DNA of 64,000 nt from Lacihabitans sp. LS3-19 (GTDB lineage Bacteria; Bacteroidota; Bacteroidia; Cytophagales; Spirosomataceae). The stretch is from contig NZ_RJUA01000001.1 of assembly GCF_024343575.1 (NCBI RefSeq), positions 310,001 to 374,000 on the forward strand, given 5' to 3'. Every line of letters begins with the position of its first letter. The stretch's first letter is position 1. This document shows positions 53,275 to 62,316 of this stretch, one piece after another. The notes under the pieces were generated by a model that had not been told where the DNA came from, searched no databases, and was given only the letters and a program-made list of their open reading frames with translations. The translations under genes were made by a program, and so were the position numbers.

Positions 53275-54331
53275 ATTCCAAAATCCCACTTTCCAAAACA
53301 ATCCTCCTTACCTCAGCCTCAAAATAATAGCTAATGCTAAAATCATCAAAGGTTTGATTTTCAAGTACTATAATGCTCGTTTTGGTTTTGGGGTAATACA
53401 AGTTTACTGAGGTAAAGCCTTGCTCTGGCACTATACCAGTATGTCCATATTCTTTGATTTCTGCTTTGTCATTTATTCTTATTCCATAACCATATCCAAT
53501 TGCTTTTTCTCCAAAAACATTGTGTTGAGAAAGCGTATTATAGCTAACCATTTTCTTGTAAGTTTCTGGTTTTAGGGTTTTGCCTCCGTGTAATTTTTGG
53601 TTCCATTTCGCCAAGTCGCCAACTGTAGAAATCAAACCTGCTGCAGGAATTCTATCCTCAACTATCAGATAGGTTTTTACTTCAGTTTTTTCATTGTTTT
53701 CCGAAAAACTAAAACCGTTAACAGCCTTTATCTGAAAACCTTCATTCGGATAACCTGAGTTCTTCATTCCACATTTTTTGAACAAATCATCAACTGCTTT
53801 TTCATAGGATGTATGAGTAACTGCCGCAATAATTTTTCCCAAAAGCATATAATTCAAATCCGTATACTTAAAAGTCGTTCCTGGTACTGTGGCTAAAGGT
53901 TTTTCGAAACTTACGATACCAGAAGTATGATTTAATAGCTGATGAACAGTAACCGAATCAGTCCATTTTTGAGGAAAATTCGGTAAATAGTGCTTTATTG
54001 TTTGGTCTAAATTTATTCTTCCTCTGTCTACTTCTCTTAAAATCAAAACTGCAGTAATCTGCTTACTATTAGACAATAATACAAATTTGCTCTTGCTATT
54101 TAAAGGTTCAATGCCTTCACTTTTAGCCAAACCAATAGCCTTTTCATATTTCACTTTTCCGTTTTGCGAAACCAAAACTACTCCATTAAAACCCCGTGGA
54201 TTTTTAGAATTCAATAAGCTGTCCATTCTTTCAGGAAGTGCATTTTGTGAAAATCCAGAATAATATAAAGTGCTGAATAATAATAATTTAAATAAAATTA
54301 TAACGCTCATTTTTATGTTTTTAAAAACCAA
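53273..54331 (-). CDS. Exported serine hydrolase (beta-lactamase class C/PBP4-like fold)
   Basis: 352 residues with a signal peptide (about 10-28). The SxxK-type motif appears as SNSKQIT near 87-93, and the second motif as KYTDLNYMLLGKIIA near 155-169, where YTD replaces the usual YSN or YAN. Near the C-terminus, EYGHTGIVPEQGFTS near 296-310 provides the HTG motif. So it has the three elements of this family, probably as a peptidase or esterase of the periplasm rather than a true beta-lactamase. It overlaps the helicase gene upstream by 11 bases. Confidence 0.82.
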   Translation of the reverse strand: MVFKNIKMSVIILFKLLLFSTLYYSGFSQNALPERMDSLLNSKNPRGFNGVVLVSQNGKVKYEKAIGLAKSEGIEPLNSKSKFVLLSNSKQITAVLILREVDRGRINLDQTIKHYLPNFPQKWTDSVTVHQLLNHTSGIVSFEKPLATVPGTTFKYTDLNYMLLGKIIAAVTHTSYEKAVDDLFKKCGMKNSGYPNEGFQIKAVNGFSFSENNEKTEVKTYLIVEDRIPAAGLISTVGDLAKWNQKLHGGKTLKPETYKKMVSYNTLSQHNVFGEKAIGYGYGIRINDKAEIKEYGHTGIVPEQGFTSVNLYYPKTKTSIIVLENQTFDDFSISYYFEAEVRRIVLESGILE

Positions 54332-55460
54332 AATCTAAAGTCTCAGCATCTATTTTTTCAACTCTTTTCCCCATCTTTTTTTGGATAATATAAAAATGCG
54401 GTTCTTCTTCGAGGGTTATCAATGAAATGGCCTCTCCTGGGGAATTTGCTCTACCGGTTCGGCCTATTCTATGCACATAATCTTTGGGTGAGCGAGGTAA
54501 TTCGTAATTGATCACAAATGGCAAAAACTGAATATCGATTCCTCTAGAAGCCAAATCTGTGGCTACCAAGATATTGACTTTTCCTTTCTTAAATCCGCTC
54601 AAAGCTTCGGTTCTTGCGGCTTGCGTTTTTTTGCTATGAATGGCCGAGGCGTTTATGCCATTTTTCTTGAGTTTGGCTACGACATTGTCTGCTGTGCGGG
54701 TACTCGACACAAAAACCAAGACCTGTACCATATTTTGCGAAACTATCAAATGTCTTAGCAGCGGCCCTTTTCGTTCAGCATTAACAATATAAGCTGTCTG
54801 TTTTATCAAGTCAAGATTTTGAACTTCTGCCTCAATCTCAATAATTTCAGGATTGTGCAGCACCGATGATTTTATCTTATCAAGCTTGGTATCGAGGGTT
54901 GCCGAAAACAATATGTTTTGGCGTTTGGCAGGAATCAAACGTAAGATATCGGCCATTTCATCTTGAAAACCCATATCTAGCATTTTGTCGGCTTCGTCTA
55001 AGACTAGGATTTCTATTTTACCCAAATGAATAGAATTGGTCGAAACCATATCTAGCAATCTACCAGGCGTGGCAACTAATATTTCAGTATTCTTTAACCT
55101 GACCATTTGCTGGTTTAATGGTACACCACCAAAAACAGCCAAGTTTTTAACTTTTATGGGTAAGTGCTCTGAAAATGAATCAATTACCTCGCTTATTTGC
55201 ATCGCAAGTTCACGCGTAGGCACTAGTATCAACACTTTCAAATGCAGATTTCGAGATTCTTTTTTCTTATGAAACATCTCCAATATCGGCAAAACAAAAC
55301 TCGCCGTTTTACCAGATCCCGTTTGGGCATTTCCTTGCACATCTTTTCCGCTCAATATGGCAGGAATGGCCTTTGACTGAATGGGATATGGTTCAGCATA
55401 TTCCATTTTTTGAATGGCATCCAGTAAAGGTTTCGAAAGGCCGAGCGATTGAAAAGACAT
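54321..55460 (-). CDS. DEAD-box ATP-dependent RNA helicase
   Basis: 379 residues, the two RecA-like domains only. Visible motifs: Q motif (EPYPIQSKAIP near 23-33), Walker A AQTGSGKT (45-52), PTRELA (81-86), TPGR (131-134), DEAD (155-158), SAT (186-188), and HRIGRTGRA in the C-terminal half. A basic tail, found in RhlE-like relatives, is lacking. It should unwind RNA duplexes in ribosome assembly or mRNA turnover. Its 3' end overlaps the serine hydrolase start by 11 bases, so the two are co-transcribed. Confidence 0.94.
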   Translation of the reverse strand: MSFQSLGLSKPLLDAIQKMEYAEPYPIQSKAIPAILSGKDVQGNAQTGSGKTASFVLPILEMFHKKKESRNLHLKVLILVPTRELAMQISEVIDSFSEHLPIKVKNLAVFGGVPLNQQMVRLKNTEILVATPGRLLDMVSTNSIHLGKIEILVLDEADKMLDMGFQDEMADILRLIPAKRQNILFSATLDTKLDKIKSSVLHNPEIIEIEAEVQNLDLIKQTAYIVNAERKGPLLRHLIVSQNMVQVLVFVSSTRTADNVVAKLKKNGINASAIHSKKTQAARTEALSGFKKGKVNILVATDLASRGIDIQFLPFVINYELPRSPKDYVHRIGRTGRANSPGEAISLITLEEEPHFYIIQKKMGKRVEKIDAETLDFGF

Positions 55461-55630
55461 GTTTTGTTTTTTTACAAAGGTAGAGCAATTTTCCTAAATT
55501 GCTCAAAAGCATGATAGATCAAAAATGAGTACGCTTGCCTAAAATCACAAGTTTTATAAAATTAAATTTTAAATCAAAATCATGTAACATGAGATATAAA
55601 CATTTCAAACGCGTTCCAATCCTAACGTAA

Positions 55631-55649
55631 AGCGATTTTCCAAATCGCT
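55631..55649. repeat. Hairpin AGCGATTT-TCC-AAATCGCT
   Basis: A perfect 8-base stem with a 3-base loop in the 463-base region between the helicase and murF genes. A second hairpin of the same form follows at 55680. Neither has a T run, so they are not clear terminators. Confidence 0.5.
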
Positions 55650-55679
55650 GAAAAACAAATGTTGAAATAATTCAATTTC

Positions 55680-55698
55680 CACGATTTGAAAAATCGTG
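55680..55698. repeat. Hairpin CACGATTT-GAA-AAATCGTG
   Basis: A perfect 8-base stem with a GAA loop, sharing the CGATTT core with the hairpin at 55631. The similar arms suggest two related short palindromes in the same intergenic region. Confidence 0.5.
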
Positions 55699-55711
55699 AT
55701 ACTAATTTTCA

Positions 55712-55774
55712 TTTACCTGTATATCTTAAAAGCATCTTTTAGTTTTTACCTGTATATTCTAAAAAGCTTTTTAA
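55712..55774. repeat. Two adjacent ~30-base direct repeats
   Basis: TTTACCTGTATAT at 55712 recurs at 55745, and both are followed by an A-rich/AGC/T-rich segment (55712-55741 and 55745-55774), so about 30 bases are imperfectly duplicated. No function was recognised. The rest of the region 55775-55889 is plain AT-rich sequence. Confidence 0.5.
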
Positions 55775-55889
55775 TTTAATGTACATAATTAACTGATTAT
55801 TAATACATAATAAATTAAAGAGGAAATAAAAAGTGTAGTCTTCAAGTGAGAAATATTTAAAATGACTATTTCTTAAAATAATTATATTT

Positions 55890-55927
55890 CATAAAAGCAG
55901 TAGCACAATTTTGGAAAATTGTGCTAC
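55890..55927 (-). terminator. Hairpin overlapping the murF stop codon
   Basis: GTAGCACAATTTT (55900-55912), a 2-base GG loop, and the exact complement (55915-55927) make a 13-base perfect stem. On the - strand the murF stop codon (55926-55924) lies inside the first arm, and a short T-rich stretch (complement of 55893-55896) follows the stem. A terminator acting on murF is likely, though the T run is weak. Confidence 0.55.
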
Positions 55928-57213
55928 ATCACCGTCAAAATACTCTCCAAACCAACGCCTCTTGATCCTTTTACAAGAAAATAGGTGTTTGTAAAAGCTT
56001 TCTCTATCAACCAGTTATGTAGGGAGAATTTATCTGTGAAATAATAGGCTTTAGGTAAATGTGGCAAAGCGTGTTGCATATTTTCGCCATAAAGCACTGC
56101 AATATCGAAGTTTTGTTCGGCTACTAATTTTCCTAAAGCAGAATGTTCAGTTTGGCTGAATTCGCCTAGTTCAAACATATCACCAAGTATCACAACTTTT
56201 TGTTTTTCAGTTTGTAAGTTTCCAAAGTTTTTGACTGAGGCTGCCATTGAAGACGGATTGGCATTGTAGGCGTCCATCAGGAAAGAATTGCTGCCTTTTT
56301 CAATCACTTGCGATCGGTTGTTGTCAGGATTGTAGTCGGCTATAGCTTGTGCTGCATCATTTGAATTAATACCAAAATATCGACCTATGTTATAGGCAGT
56401 TTGCATATTGTCAAAATTATACTTTCCTCCAATATGTGTGGTATATACTTGCTCATTATCAGGCGTTTGAAATGACACCGTTGGGCTTTCGGCAGTCATT
56501 ATTAAAGAGAATTCGTCATTGCCATAATACACAACCAACATCAAATCTTTTTCTTTAGAAAGTTCCAAAACTTTCTCGTCGGTTTGGTTTACAAAAACCG
56601 TCCCTCTATTGTTTTTCAAGAAATCAAACAACTCTCCTTTGCCTTTTTTTACACCTTCTTCGCCCCCAAAACCTTCGAGGTGGGCTTTTCCAAGGTTGGT
56701 GATAAACCCAAAAGTTGGCTCACAAATGTCACTAAGCATCTCTATTTCTTTTTGATGATTTGCACCCATTTCTATCACGGCCATTTCGGTATCGAGTGGC
56801 ATATCGAGTAAGGTCAATGGCACGCCGATGTGGTTGTTGAGATTGCCTTTTGTGGCATGTACTTTATATTTTTTGCTTAAAACTCTCGTCAACAATTCCT
56901 TATTGGTAGTTTTACCATTTGACCCTGTCAGTCCAATTACCGGAATTTGGAAAGTTTTTCTATGGAAATTAGCTAGTTTTTGAAGTGTTTCTAACACATC
57001 GTCCACCAATATACATTGTGGATTTTGTGCATGTTCCATTTCGTCCACTACAGCATAACTTGCACCTTGGGCTATGGCTTGTTCTGCAAAATTATTGGCA
57101 TTAAATTTTTCACCTTTCAGTGCGAAAAACATTTGGCCTTCACCTATTTTGCGTGTATCGGTCGTGATGCCTTTGCTGGCTATAAATTTCTCGTAAATTT
57201 CCTCTATTTGCAT
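55924..57213 (-). CDS. murF: UDP-N-acetylmuramoyl-tripeptide-D-alanyl-D-alanine ligase MurF
   Basis: 429 residues. The N-terminal domain shows ASKGITTDTRKIGEGQMFFA, the ATP loop is GLTGSNGKTT (94-103), and the central domain carries AVIEMGANHQKEIEMLSDIC (MGA-containing MurF motif) and FLMDAYNANPSSMAASVKNF, typical of MurF rather than MurE. It adds D-Ala-D-Ala to complete the UDP-MurNAc pentapeptide. It is a single gene, separated by 67 bases from the divergent O6-alkylguanine repair gene and far from the main wall-synthesis cluster. Confidence 0.95.
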   Translation of the reverse strand: MQIEEIYEKFIASKGITTDTRKIGEGQMFFALKGEKFNANNFAEQAIAQGASYAVVDEMEHAQNPQCILVDDVLETLQKLANFHRKTFQIPVIGLTGSNGKTTNKELLTRVLSKKYKVHATKGNLNNHIGVPLTLLDMPLDTEMAVIEMGANHQKEIEMLSDICEPTFGFITNLGKAHLEGFGGEEGVKKGKGELFDFLKNNRGTVFVNQTDEKVLELSKEKDLMLVVYYGNDEFSLIMTAESPTVSFQTPDNEQVYTTHIGGKYNFDNMQTAYNIGRYFGINSNDAAQAIADYNPDNNRSQVIEKGSNSFLMDAYNANPSSMAASVKNFGNLQTEKQKVVILGDMFELGEFSQTEHSALGKLVAEQNFDIAVLYGENMQHALPHLPKAYYFTDKFSLHNWLIEKAFTNTYFLVKGSRGVGLESILTVM

Positions 57214-57280
57214 TTGCTGATTTTTTCAGCATCAAAGTTCAGCCTTTTTGTTTAATTTCGTAGTATCCAAACCCAAAATT

Positions 57281-57769
57281 GTGGCAGAATATTTCAAAAC
57301 ATTTTTAAAAACTTCTGATCATTTGTTTAAAATAGAATCGGACGAAACAGCGATTAAAGCCATAAGTTTTGTAAAAGAATTAGAAGAACCATCTGAGATT
57401 CAACCACAAGTGCTTGAAATAGCTAAACAACAATTGGGAGAGTTTATGGAAGGTAAATTACAAGATTTTGACCTTCCTTTGGCACCTGATGGTACAGATT
57501 TTCAAAAGAAAGTATGGGAATTATTATGTAAAATACCCTATGGAAAGACTTGGACTTATGCAGACATGGCCAATAGACTTGGCGATCCTAAAGTAATTAG
57601 AGCAGCAGCCTCGGCTAATGGTAAAAACCCAATAGCTATCGTAATTCCCTGCCACAGAGTGATAGGAACCAACGGAAGTTTGACAGGTTACGCTGGTGGA
57701 TTAGAAAACAAGCGATTTCTGTTGGATTTAGAAAACAGGATAGCAAATGGCGTAGTGGAGCTTTTTTGA
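57281..57769 (+). CDS. Methylated-DNA-[protein]-cysteine S-methyltransferase
   Basis: The frame opens at a TTG (57248), but a GTG at 57281 gives MAEYFKTFLKTSDHLFKIES, matching usual starts of the family, and is preferred (162 residues). The C-terminal domain has the active-site IPCHRVIG with the acceptor cysteine near residue 124, preceded by TYADMANRLGDPKVIRAAAS, the DNA-binding helix region. It repairs O6-alkylguanine by irreversible transfer of the alkyl group to that cysteine. The N-terminal Ada metal-binding domain is absent. It is divergent from murF. Confidence 0.92.
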   Translation: MAEYFKTFLKTSDHLFKIESDETAIKAISFVKELEEPSEIQPQVLEIAKQQLGEFMEGKLQDFDLPLAPDGTDFQKKVWELLCKIPYGKTWTYADMANRLGDPKVIRAAASANGKNPIAIVIPCHRVIGTNGSLTGYAGGLENKRFLLDLENRIANGVVELF

Positions 57770-57778
57770 TGCATTAAT

Positions 57779-57812
57779 TTTGAAAACTATAATTGTTTTC
57801 AGATTATCTTTG
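57779..57812 (+). promoter_or_regulatory. Bacteroidota -33/-7 promoter
   Basis: TTTG (57779-57782), 22 bases, then TATCTTTG (57805-57812), an exact TAnnTTTG. The start codon of the small OB-like gene lies 26 bases further on. A 7-base inverted repeat (TGAAAAC/GTTTTCA) begins at the -33 element and may also end the upstream methyltransferase transcript. Confidence 0.55.
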
Positions 57813-57838
57813 TTCTCAATTTAACCAAAAAGCCCAAA

Positions 57839-58201
57839 ATGAAATCTATTATTCTTTCTGTTTTCTTTTTAATAAGTCTCAATTGCTTTGGGCAATCTGA
57901 TACTATTTCAGCTGCAACAGCTAAAAATTTCATTGGTAAAGAAGTGGTTTTGAAAGGCACCTTAAAGGGCTTTAAACCGTTTAAAGATAGAAACGGGAAA
58001 GATATTCTGTTTCTGGACATAGATGCTAGTTATCCTGATACCGAAATTGGCGTTACGGTTTTTCCTGATGCATTTTCAGAGGTAAACCTCAAGCCAGAAG
58101 ATATTGGCCGCACGGTTTTGATTTCGGGAATTGTAGAAGAATATCGTGGGAAACCAAGTTTGCCCATAAGTGAAGGGACTCAGATTAAGTTTAAGCAATA
58201 A
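57839..58201 (+). CDS. Small exported OB-fold-like protein
   Basis: 120 residues with a signal peptide (about 1-19, ending FGQ). The mature part reads AATAKNFIGKEVVLKGTLKG, FLDIDASYPDTEIGVTVFPD and GRTVLISGIVEEYRGKPSLP, which follows the strand pattern of small OB-fold, nucleic-acid-binding-like proteins of the bOB type. Whether it binds DNA in the periplasm or another ligand is unknown. A strong shared terminator follows directly. Confidence 0.7.
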   Translation: MKSIILSVFFLISLNCFGQSDTISAATAKNFIGKEVVLKGTLKGFKPFKDRNGKDILFLDIDASYPDTEIGVTVFPDAFSEVNLKPEDIGRTVLISGIVEEYRGKPSLPISEGTQIKFKQ

Positions 58202-58204
58202 AAA

Positions 58205-58237
58205 AAAACGCCGAAGGTCGTGTATCTTCGGCGTTTT
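58205..58237. terminator. Two-way hairpin terminator
   Basis: AAAACGCCGAAG (58205-58216), a 9-base loop and CTTCGGCGTTTT (58226-58237) form a perfect 12-base stem flanked by A residues on the left and T residues on the right. It lies between the convergent OB-like gene (stop at 58201) and DUF1080 gene (stop at 58254) and can serve both. Confidence 0.9.
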
Positions 58238-58253
58238 AATTAAATATTTTGTC

Positions 58254-58949
58254 TTACAATTCCTTAATCTTGATTTTTCTAAAAGCTACCTCATTGCCAT
58301 GGTCTTGCAGGCCGATTTTGCCGTTGGCATATTTGCCAAATCCTTCCCAACCTTTAAATTTACTTACAGCTACCATTGCTTCCCACTCGGGGCCATTGGT
58401 TGGATATGTTACGGCCAAAACGCCATTCTGCCAAACAGTAACTTGCCCGTTTAGTTTCTTGATTTTCACTTTGTTCCATTCGCCAAAAGGTTTAGCTTTT
58501 GATGCCGAAGGAATCATATCATACAAAGAACCACCCTTTCTGTTACCATCTTTTCCTTGTTTTGCATCTGGATGATTTTCGTCGTCCAATACCTGTATTT
58601 CGGGGCTAGTAAGATAAGGTGTACTATATTTTGTGTCTTCATATACGCCATAGAATATTCCGCTATTCCCGCCTTTGGCAATTTTCCATTCCATTTCCAA
58701 TTCAAAGTTTTCGTAAGATTTATCTGAAATTAAATCGTTTACTTTCAAATCACTTTTGGCCGTATTGTCGAAAACAAAAGCTCCATCAACAATTTTCCAT
58801 TTTGCGTTTACAGGTTCTCCTGCGTGATTATAAATATGCCAATTGTTGAAAGTTTTTCCGTCAGACAACTTCACCCATTTCCCTTTTTGGGCAAAAGCAA
58901 TATTGCTAATTATTAAAGCAGAAAGCAGTACAAACAAGTTTTTTCTCAT
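58254..58949 (-). CDS. Exported DUF1080-domain protein (3-keto-disaccharide hydrolase-like)
   Basis: 231 residues with a signal peptide (about 1-20, ending FAQ). The concanavalin-type domain carries WVKLSDGKTFNNWHIYNHAG near 25-44, YENFELEMEWKIAKGGNSGI near 79-98, and EIQVLDDENHPDAKQGKDGN near 117-136, matching the DUF1080 family, some of whose members hydrolyse 3-keto sugars. It would fit with the periplasmic Gfo/Idh/MocA enzymes in this window. It has its own promoter (58980-59013). Confidence 0.87.
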   Translation of the reverse strand: MRKNLFVLLSALIISNIAFAQKGKWVKLSDGKTFNNWHIYNHAGEPVNAKWKIVDGAFVFDNTAKSDLKVNDLISDKSYENFELEMEWKIAKGGNSGIFYGVYEDTKYSTPYLTSPEIQVLDDENHPDAKQGKDGNRKGGSLYDMIPSASKAKPFGEWNKVKIKKLNGQVTVWQNGVLAVTYPTNGPEWEAMVAVSKFKGWEGFGKYANGKIGLQDHGNEVAFRKIKIKEL

Positions 58950-58979
58950 TTCAATATCTAATTAAGGTTGATCAATTCA

Positions 58980-59013
58980 CAAATATATGTTTTATTCATT
59001 TAGGCCTTCCAAA
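58980..59013 (-). promoter_or_regulatory. Bacteroidota -33/-7 promoter of the DUF1080 gene
   Basis: On the - strand TTTG (59013-59010), 22 bases, and TATATTTG (58987-58980), an exact TAnnTTTG. The start codon is 30 bases downstream. The spacer length equals that of the promoter at 57779. Confidence 0.55.
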
Positions 59014-59109
59014 TTATCGATTTATTTAATTACTAAAAGGCCGATTATTACGTTTCTATTTTGTATCAAAAGCATTTTCTGACTAAATTACATCATTTTT
59101 AGGATTTAT

Positions 59110-60657
59110 ATGGCTGCCATATCGAGGAGGAATTTTTTAGAGGGTTTGTTTGATACTTCCCAAAACCGAACTGAGGTTAATACTAGCCTCGACGAATACA
59201 CACAACCCCTTAATAGACTCCAGGTTAGACATCTTTTAAGGAGAGCTACTTTTAGTATGACCAATTCTGTAATAGATAAGTACGTCGGAAAAACCGCAGG
59301 CGAAGTAGTTGATGCTCTTTTTGCCAATGCCGATAAAAATACTAGTCCTATTCAGCCATTTTTTGTAAATGATGTAATCAAAAACCCTCAGAATCTTAGT
59401 GGAAAACAAAAAGAAGAAGAGGCGGCCAAAAGGGCACTTCATTTAGGAGATTACAATCGAGAATTAGGCAAATGGTGGGTGATACTAATGAAAAATGACC
59501 GCGATAGTTTTTTAGAAAAAACCGTGTTATTTTGGCATGATCATTTTGCTACGCAATTTGCCATTTGTGATAATATTCCGGCAATATCCATGTATAAACA
59601 GAATGACTTGTTTAGGAAAAATTACGCAGGAAATTTTAGAACACTTCTAGAACAAATTGCCATAGATGGAGCCATGCTGAGGTATCTCAATGGCAACGAA
59701 AACGTTAGTGATTCGCCGAACGAAAACTTTGCAAGGGAGCTAATGGAGCTGTTTTCTATAGGTGTAGGCAATTATACCGAACAGGATATTAGAGAAGGTG
59801 CCAAAATTCTTACCGGCTGGAAAATCACAATGTATGCGGATGAAGGCACGCCTTATAAAGCGTTTTTAAATCCCTCTCATTTTGATGCTAATTCCAAACT
59901 TTTTATGGGTGAGGTTTTCGCTGTAAATTATGAAATCTCGGAACAAAACGTATTTAATAATTCTGTAAAAAAACTGATAGATGTAATTTTAAATAAAAAA
60001 GGTCAGGAAGTATCCAAATTTTTGGCAAATAAAATGTACGAATATTACGTATATGCAAACCCCTCCAAAACAGACCAGGCTGTAGTAGGGGAATTGGCTA
60101 AAGTATTGCTTGACAATAAGTTTGAAATCAAACCAATGCTTAAAAAACTTTTTAAAAGTCAGCATTTTTTTGATGATTTAAATGTCGGTGTTCAGCTTAA
60201 GTCTCCGCCAGAAACCATCATAGGGATGCTCCGCCATCTTGAATACAATGATTTGTATGCTCGTAACATTATGGCGGCTTTGGGGCTGGAACTATTCAAT
60301 CCACCAAATGTGGCTGGTTGGAAAGGTTACAGGACTTGGATATCTACCAAAACACTACCTAGTACAATACATTTTCTAAAGGAAATTATCAATACCAATA
60401 ATGACTTGGCTTTGGGAAATTGGGCAAATACAATCGAAAGTAGTGGTGATGTGCACATTCTTACAGAACGAATGCTTGAGCTTTTTATAGCCCGACCAGT
60501 GAGTGCTGAGCGAGTAAAGAAATATGAAAACATGTTACTTGCTGGAGCTCCAGACTATGAGTGGTATGAGATTTTTAAAAATAAAGAACAAGCTGGACAA
60601 AAGGTAAGAAACCTGCTGTTTGAAATCATTAAAGCACCAGATTATTTCCTTTTTTAG
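59110..60657 (+). CDS. DUF1800-domain protein
   Basis: 515 residues. The start is AAISRRNFLEGLFDTSQNRT, a twin-arginine-like (SRRNFLEG) segment but without a clear hydrophobic region after it. Family features are VRHLLRRATFSMTNSVIDKY, FWHDHFATQF near 138-147 and FARELMELFSIGVGNYTEQD near 208-227, which matches the DUF1800 pattern. Always paired with a DUF1501 gene in this group; here that gene starts 2 bases after this stop. The function of the pair is not established. Confidence 0.88.
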   Translation: MAAISRRNFLEGLFDTSQNRTEVNTSLDEYTQPLNRLQVRHLLRRATFSMTNSVIDKYVGKTAGEVVDALFANADKNTSPIQPFFVNDVIKNPQNLSGKQKEEEAAKRALHLGDYNRELGKWWVILMKNDRDSFLEKTVLFWHDHFATQFAICDNIPAISMYKQNDLFRKNYAGNFRTLLEQIAIDGAMLRYLNGNENVSDSPNENFARELMELFSIGVGNYTEQDIREGAKILTGWKITMYADEGTPYKAFLNPSHFDANSKLFMGEVFAVNYEISEQNVFNNSVKKLIDVILNKKGQEVSKFLANKMYEYYVYANPSKTDQAVVGELAKVLLDNKFEIKPMLKKLFKSQHFFDDLNVGVQLKSPPETIIGMLRHLEYNDLYARNIMAALGLELFNPPNVAGWKGYRTWISTKTLPSTIHFLKEIINTNNDLALGNWANTIESSGDVHILTERMLELFIARPVSAERVKKYENMLLAGAPDYEWYEIFKNKEQAGQKVRNLLFEIIKAPDYFLF

Positions 60658-60659
60658 AT

Positions 60660-62291
60660 ATGATGAAAAGAAGAAATTTCATAAGACAATCTACGATGGG
60701 AGTTGGTGTAGTAGCCAATCTCAACATCGGGAAAATGAGCGTAAGTGCTTTTGAACCATCTAATTATGCGGTCCAGAATGACAATATTCTGGTCATAATT
60801 CAGCAGTTTGGTGGCAACGATGGCATCAATACCATCACACCATACGAGTGGGATCTTTATTATAATTTATATAGGCCAAAATTAAACATTCCACAAAGTG
60901 CAGTTACACCGATAAGTAAAGACAAAGGGATGGCGATGCATCCAAATCTTAAACTTGGGCCAAGAAATGGTATGTTAGGACTTTTTGAATCTGGTAAATT
61001 GGCCATTATGCATGGTCTTGGCTATGACAATCCCAATTATTCTCACTTTAGATCAACTGATATCTGGCTGAGTGGTTTGGTGCCAAACACTGATAGTGAG
61101 CCTTTGCGGTCAGGTTGGTTGGGTAGATATTTTGATAAAACCAAACCTTCTGAAAAAACCGAGAGCCCTTTTTGTTTACAAGTAGGACAAAACCCGTCTT
61201 TGATGTTTTTGGGTGAAACAGGTGAAAAATCTATAGTATTAGAAGATGCTGAACAGCTGTATAATCAAGCAAAATCTGTTGAGTCTGATAAAATCAGTAT
61301 TGGAGGTTCTGCCTATTTTTTAGATGAGTTTAATTATGTAAACCAGATAGGCGTGGAGGTAAATGAATATTCGAAAGTTATTAAAAAGGCTTTTGATGCT
61401 GGTAAAAACATAGAGAAATATTCAGATAGGCCACTTTCAAACCAATTGAAATTGGTAGCTAGATTGATAAATGGAGGCTTGAAGTCTAAAGTGTATTTTG
61501 TAGAGCACACAGGTTACGACACACACTCAAACCAAGGAGGTTTAGATGGTGCTCACTCAAGGCTTTTGGCTGAGTTGAGCGAAGCCATCAGTGCTTTTCA
61601 GTCAGATATAGAATCTTTGGGACATTCTAAAAATGTCATCGGACTTACAACATCTGAGTTTGGAAGAAGACCCTATGAAAACGGTAGTATGGGTACTGAC
61701 CATGGCACTTCCAATGTGATGTTTGCGTTTGGAGACGAAGTAAAAGGAGAAATTTTTGGTAGCCACTTTGCATTTTTACCTTTCAGAGACTTCCAGAACC
61801 TTTGGTTTGATACTGATTTTAGGAGTATATATTATGAAATAATGGTGAGTTGGTTTGGACAATCGCCAGAATACGCTGAAAGTGTTTTAGGAAAGAAATT
61901 TGCCTATATAAGCTCCAAAGGGTTTATAAAAACTACTGTCGAAGACAAGACACTTCCACCGCCGCCGGAGGTACCCAAAACCAGTGCGGATATTAATTCA
62001 CCAGATAACCCACTGAATCCTAAGAATATAACCGAGCAGGATACTTTTGTTTTGTATCCAAATCCTGTTCCTGGCAATTCGGCTTTTTTGAATATGCGAC
62101 TGTATGTACAAGCAGACTTAACCATAATTCAGTCTTATGTTTCAGGCCAAGTATTGGGTGAAATCCACAGAAAATCGTACCAACCAGGTGTTCACAACGT
62201 CTACCTCGATTTATTAGGCGGACCAGGCCTTTACCTTCTAAAAATCAAAGTCGGTAAGCGAAACCATTATATTAAGTGTTTGAAAATATAG
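60660..62291 (+). CDS. DUF1501-domain protein with T9SS C-terminal sorting domain
   Basis: 543 residues. The start has a choice of adjacent ATGs (60660 or 60663); the N-terminus KRRNFIRQSTMGVGVVANLN is a Tat-type signal. The DUF1501 core (about 40-430) contains VIIQQFGGNDGINTITPYEW, NYSHFRSTDIWLSGLVPNTD and EFGRRPYENGSMGTDHGTSN, with the alkaline-phosphatase-like metal site pattern near the end. Residues about 465-543 (YPNPVPGNSAFLNMRLYVQA, then GGPGLYLLKIKVG and KRNHYIKCLKI) form a type IX sorting domain, so it is probably anchored on the cell surface or secreted. It follows the DUF1800 gene by 2 bases. Confidence 0.88.
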   Translation: MMKRRNFIRQSTMGVGVVANLNIGKMSVSAFEPSNYAVQNDNILVIIQQFGGNDGINTITPYEWDLYYNLYRPKLNIPQSAVTPISKDKGMAMHPNLKLGPRNGMLGLFESGKLAIMHGLGYDNPNYSHFRSTDIWLSGLVPNTDSEPLRSGWLGRYFDKTKPSEKTESPFCLQVGQNPSLMFLGETGEKSIVLEDAEQLYNQAKSVESDKISIGGSAYFLDEFNYVNQIGVEVNEYSKVIKKAFDAGKNIEKYSDRPLSNQLKLVARLINGGLKSKVYFVEHTGYDTHSNQGGLDGAHSRLLAELSEAISAFQSDIESLGHSKNVIGLTTSEFGRRPYENGSMGTDHGTSNVMFAFGDEVKGEIFGSHFAFLPFRDFQNLWFDTDFRSIYYEIMVSWFGQSPEYAESVLGKKFAYISSKGFIKTTVEDKTLPPPPEVPKTSADINSPDNPLNPKNITEQDTFVLYPNPVPGNSAFLNMRLYVQADLTIIQSYVSGQVLGEIHRKSYQPGVHNVYLDLLGGPGLYLLKIKVGKRNHYIKCLKI

Positions 62292-62316
62292 GAATGTTTT
62301 TTTGCTGATATTTCTT

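Noticed and set aside
53273-54331. True class C beta-lactamase paired with the BlaI/M56 system
   Set aside because: The YTD motif in place of YxN and the overall divergence suggest a general serine hydrolase, and it lies 34 kb from the BlaI pair with no matching operator seen upstream.
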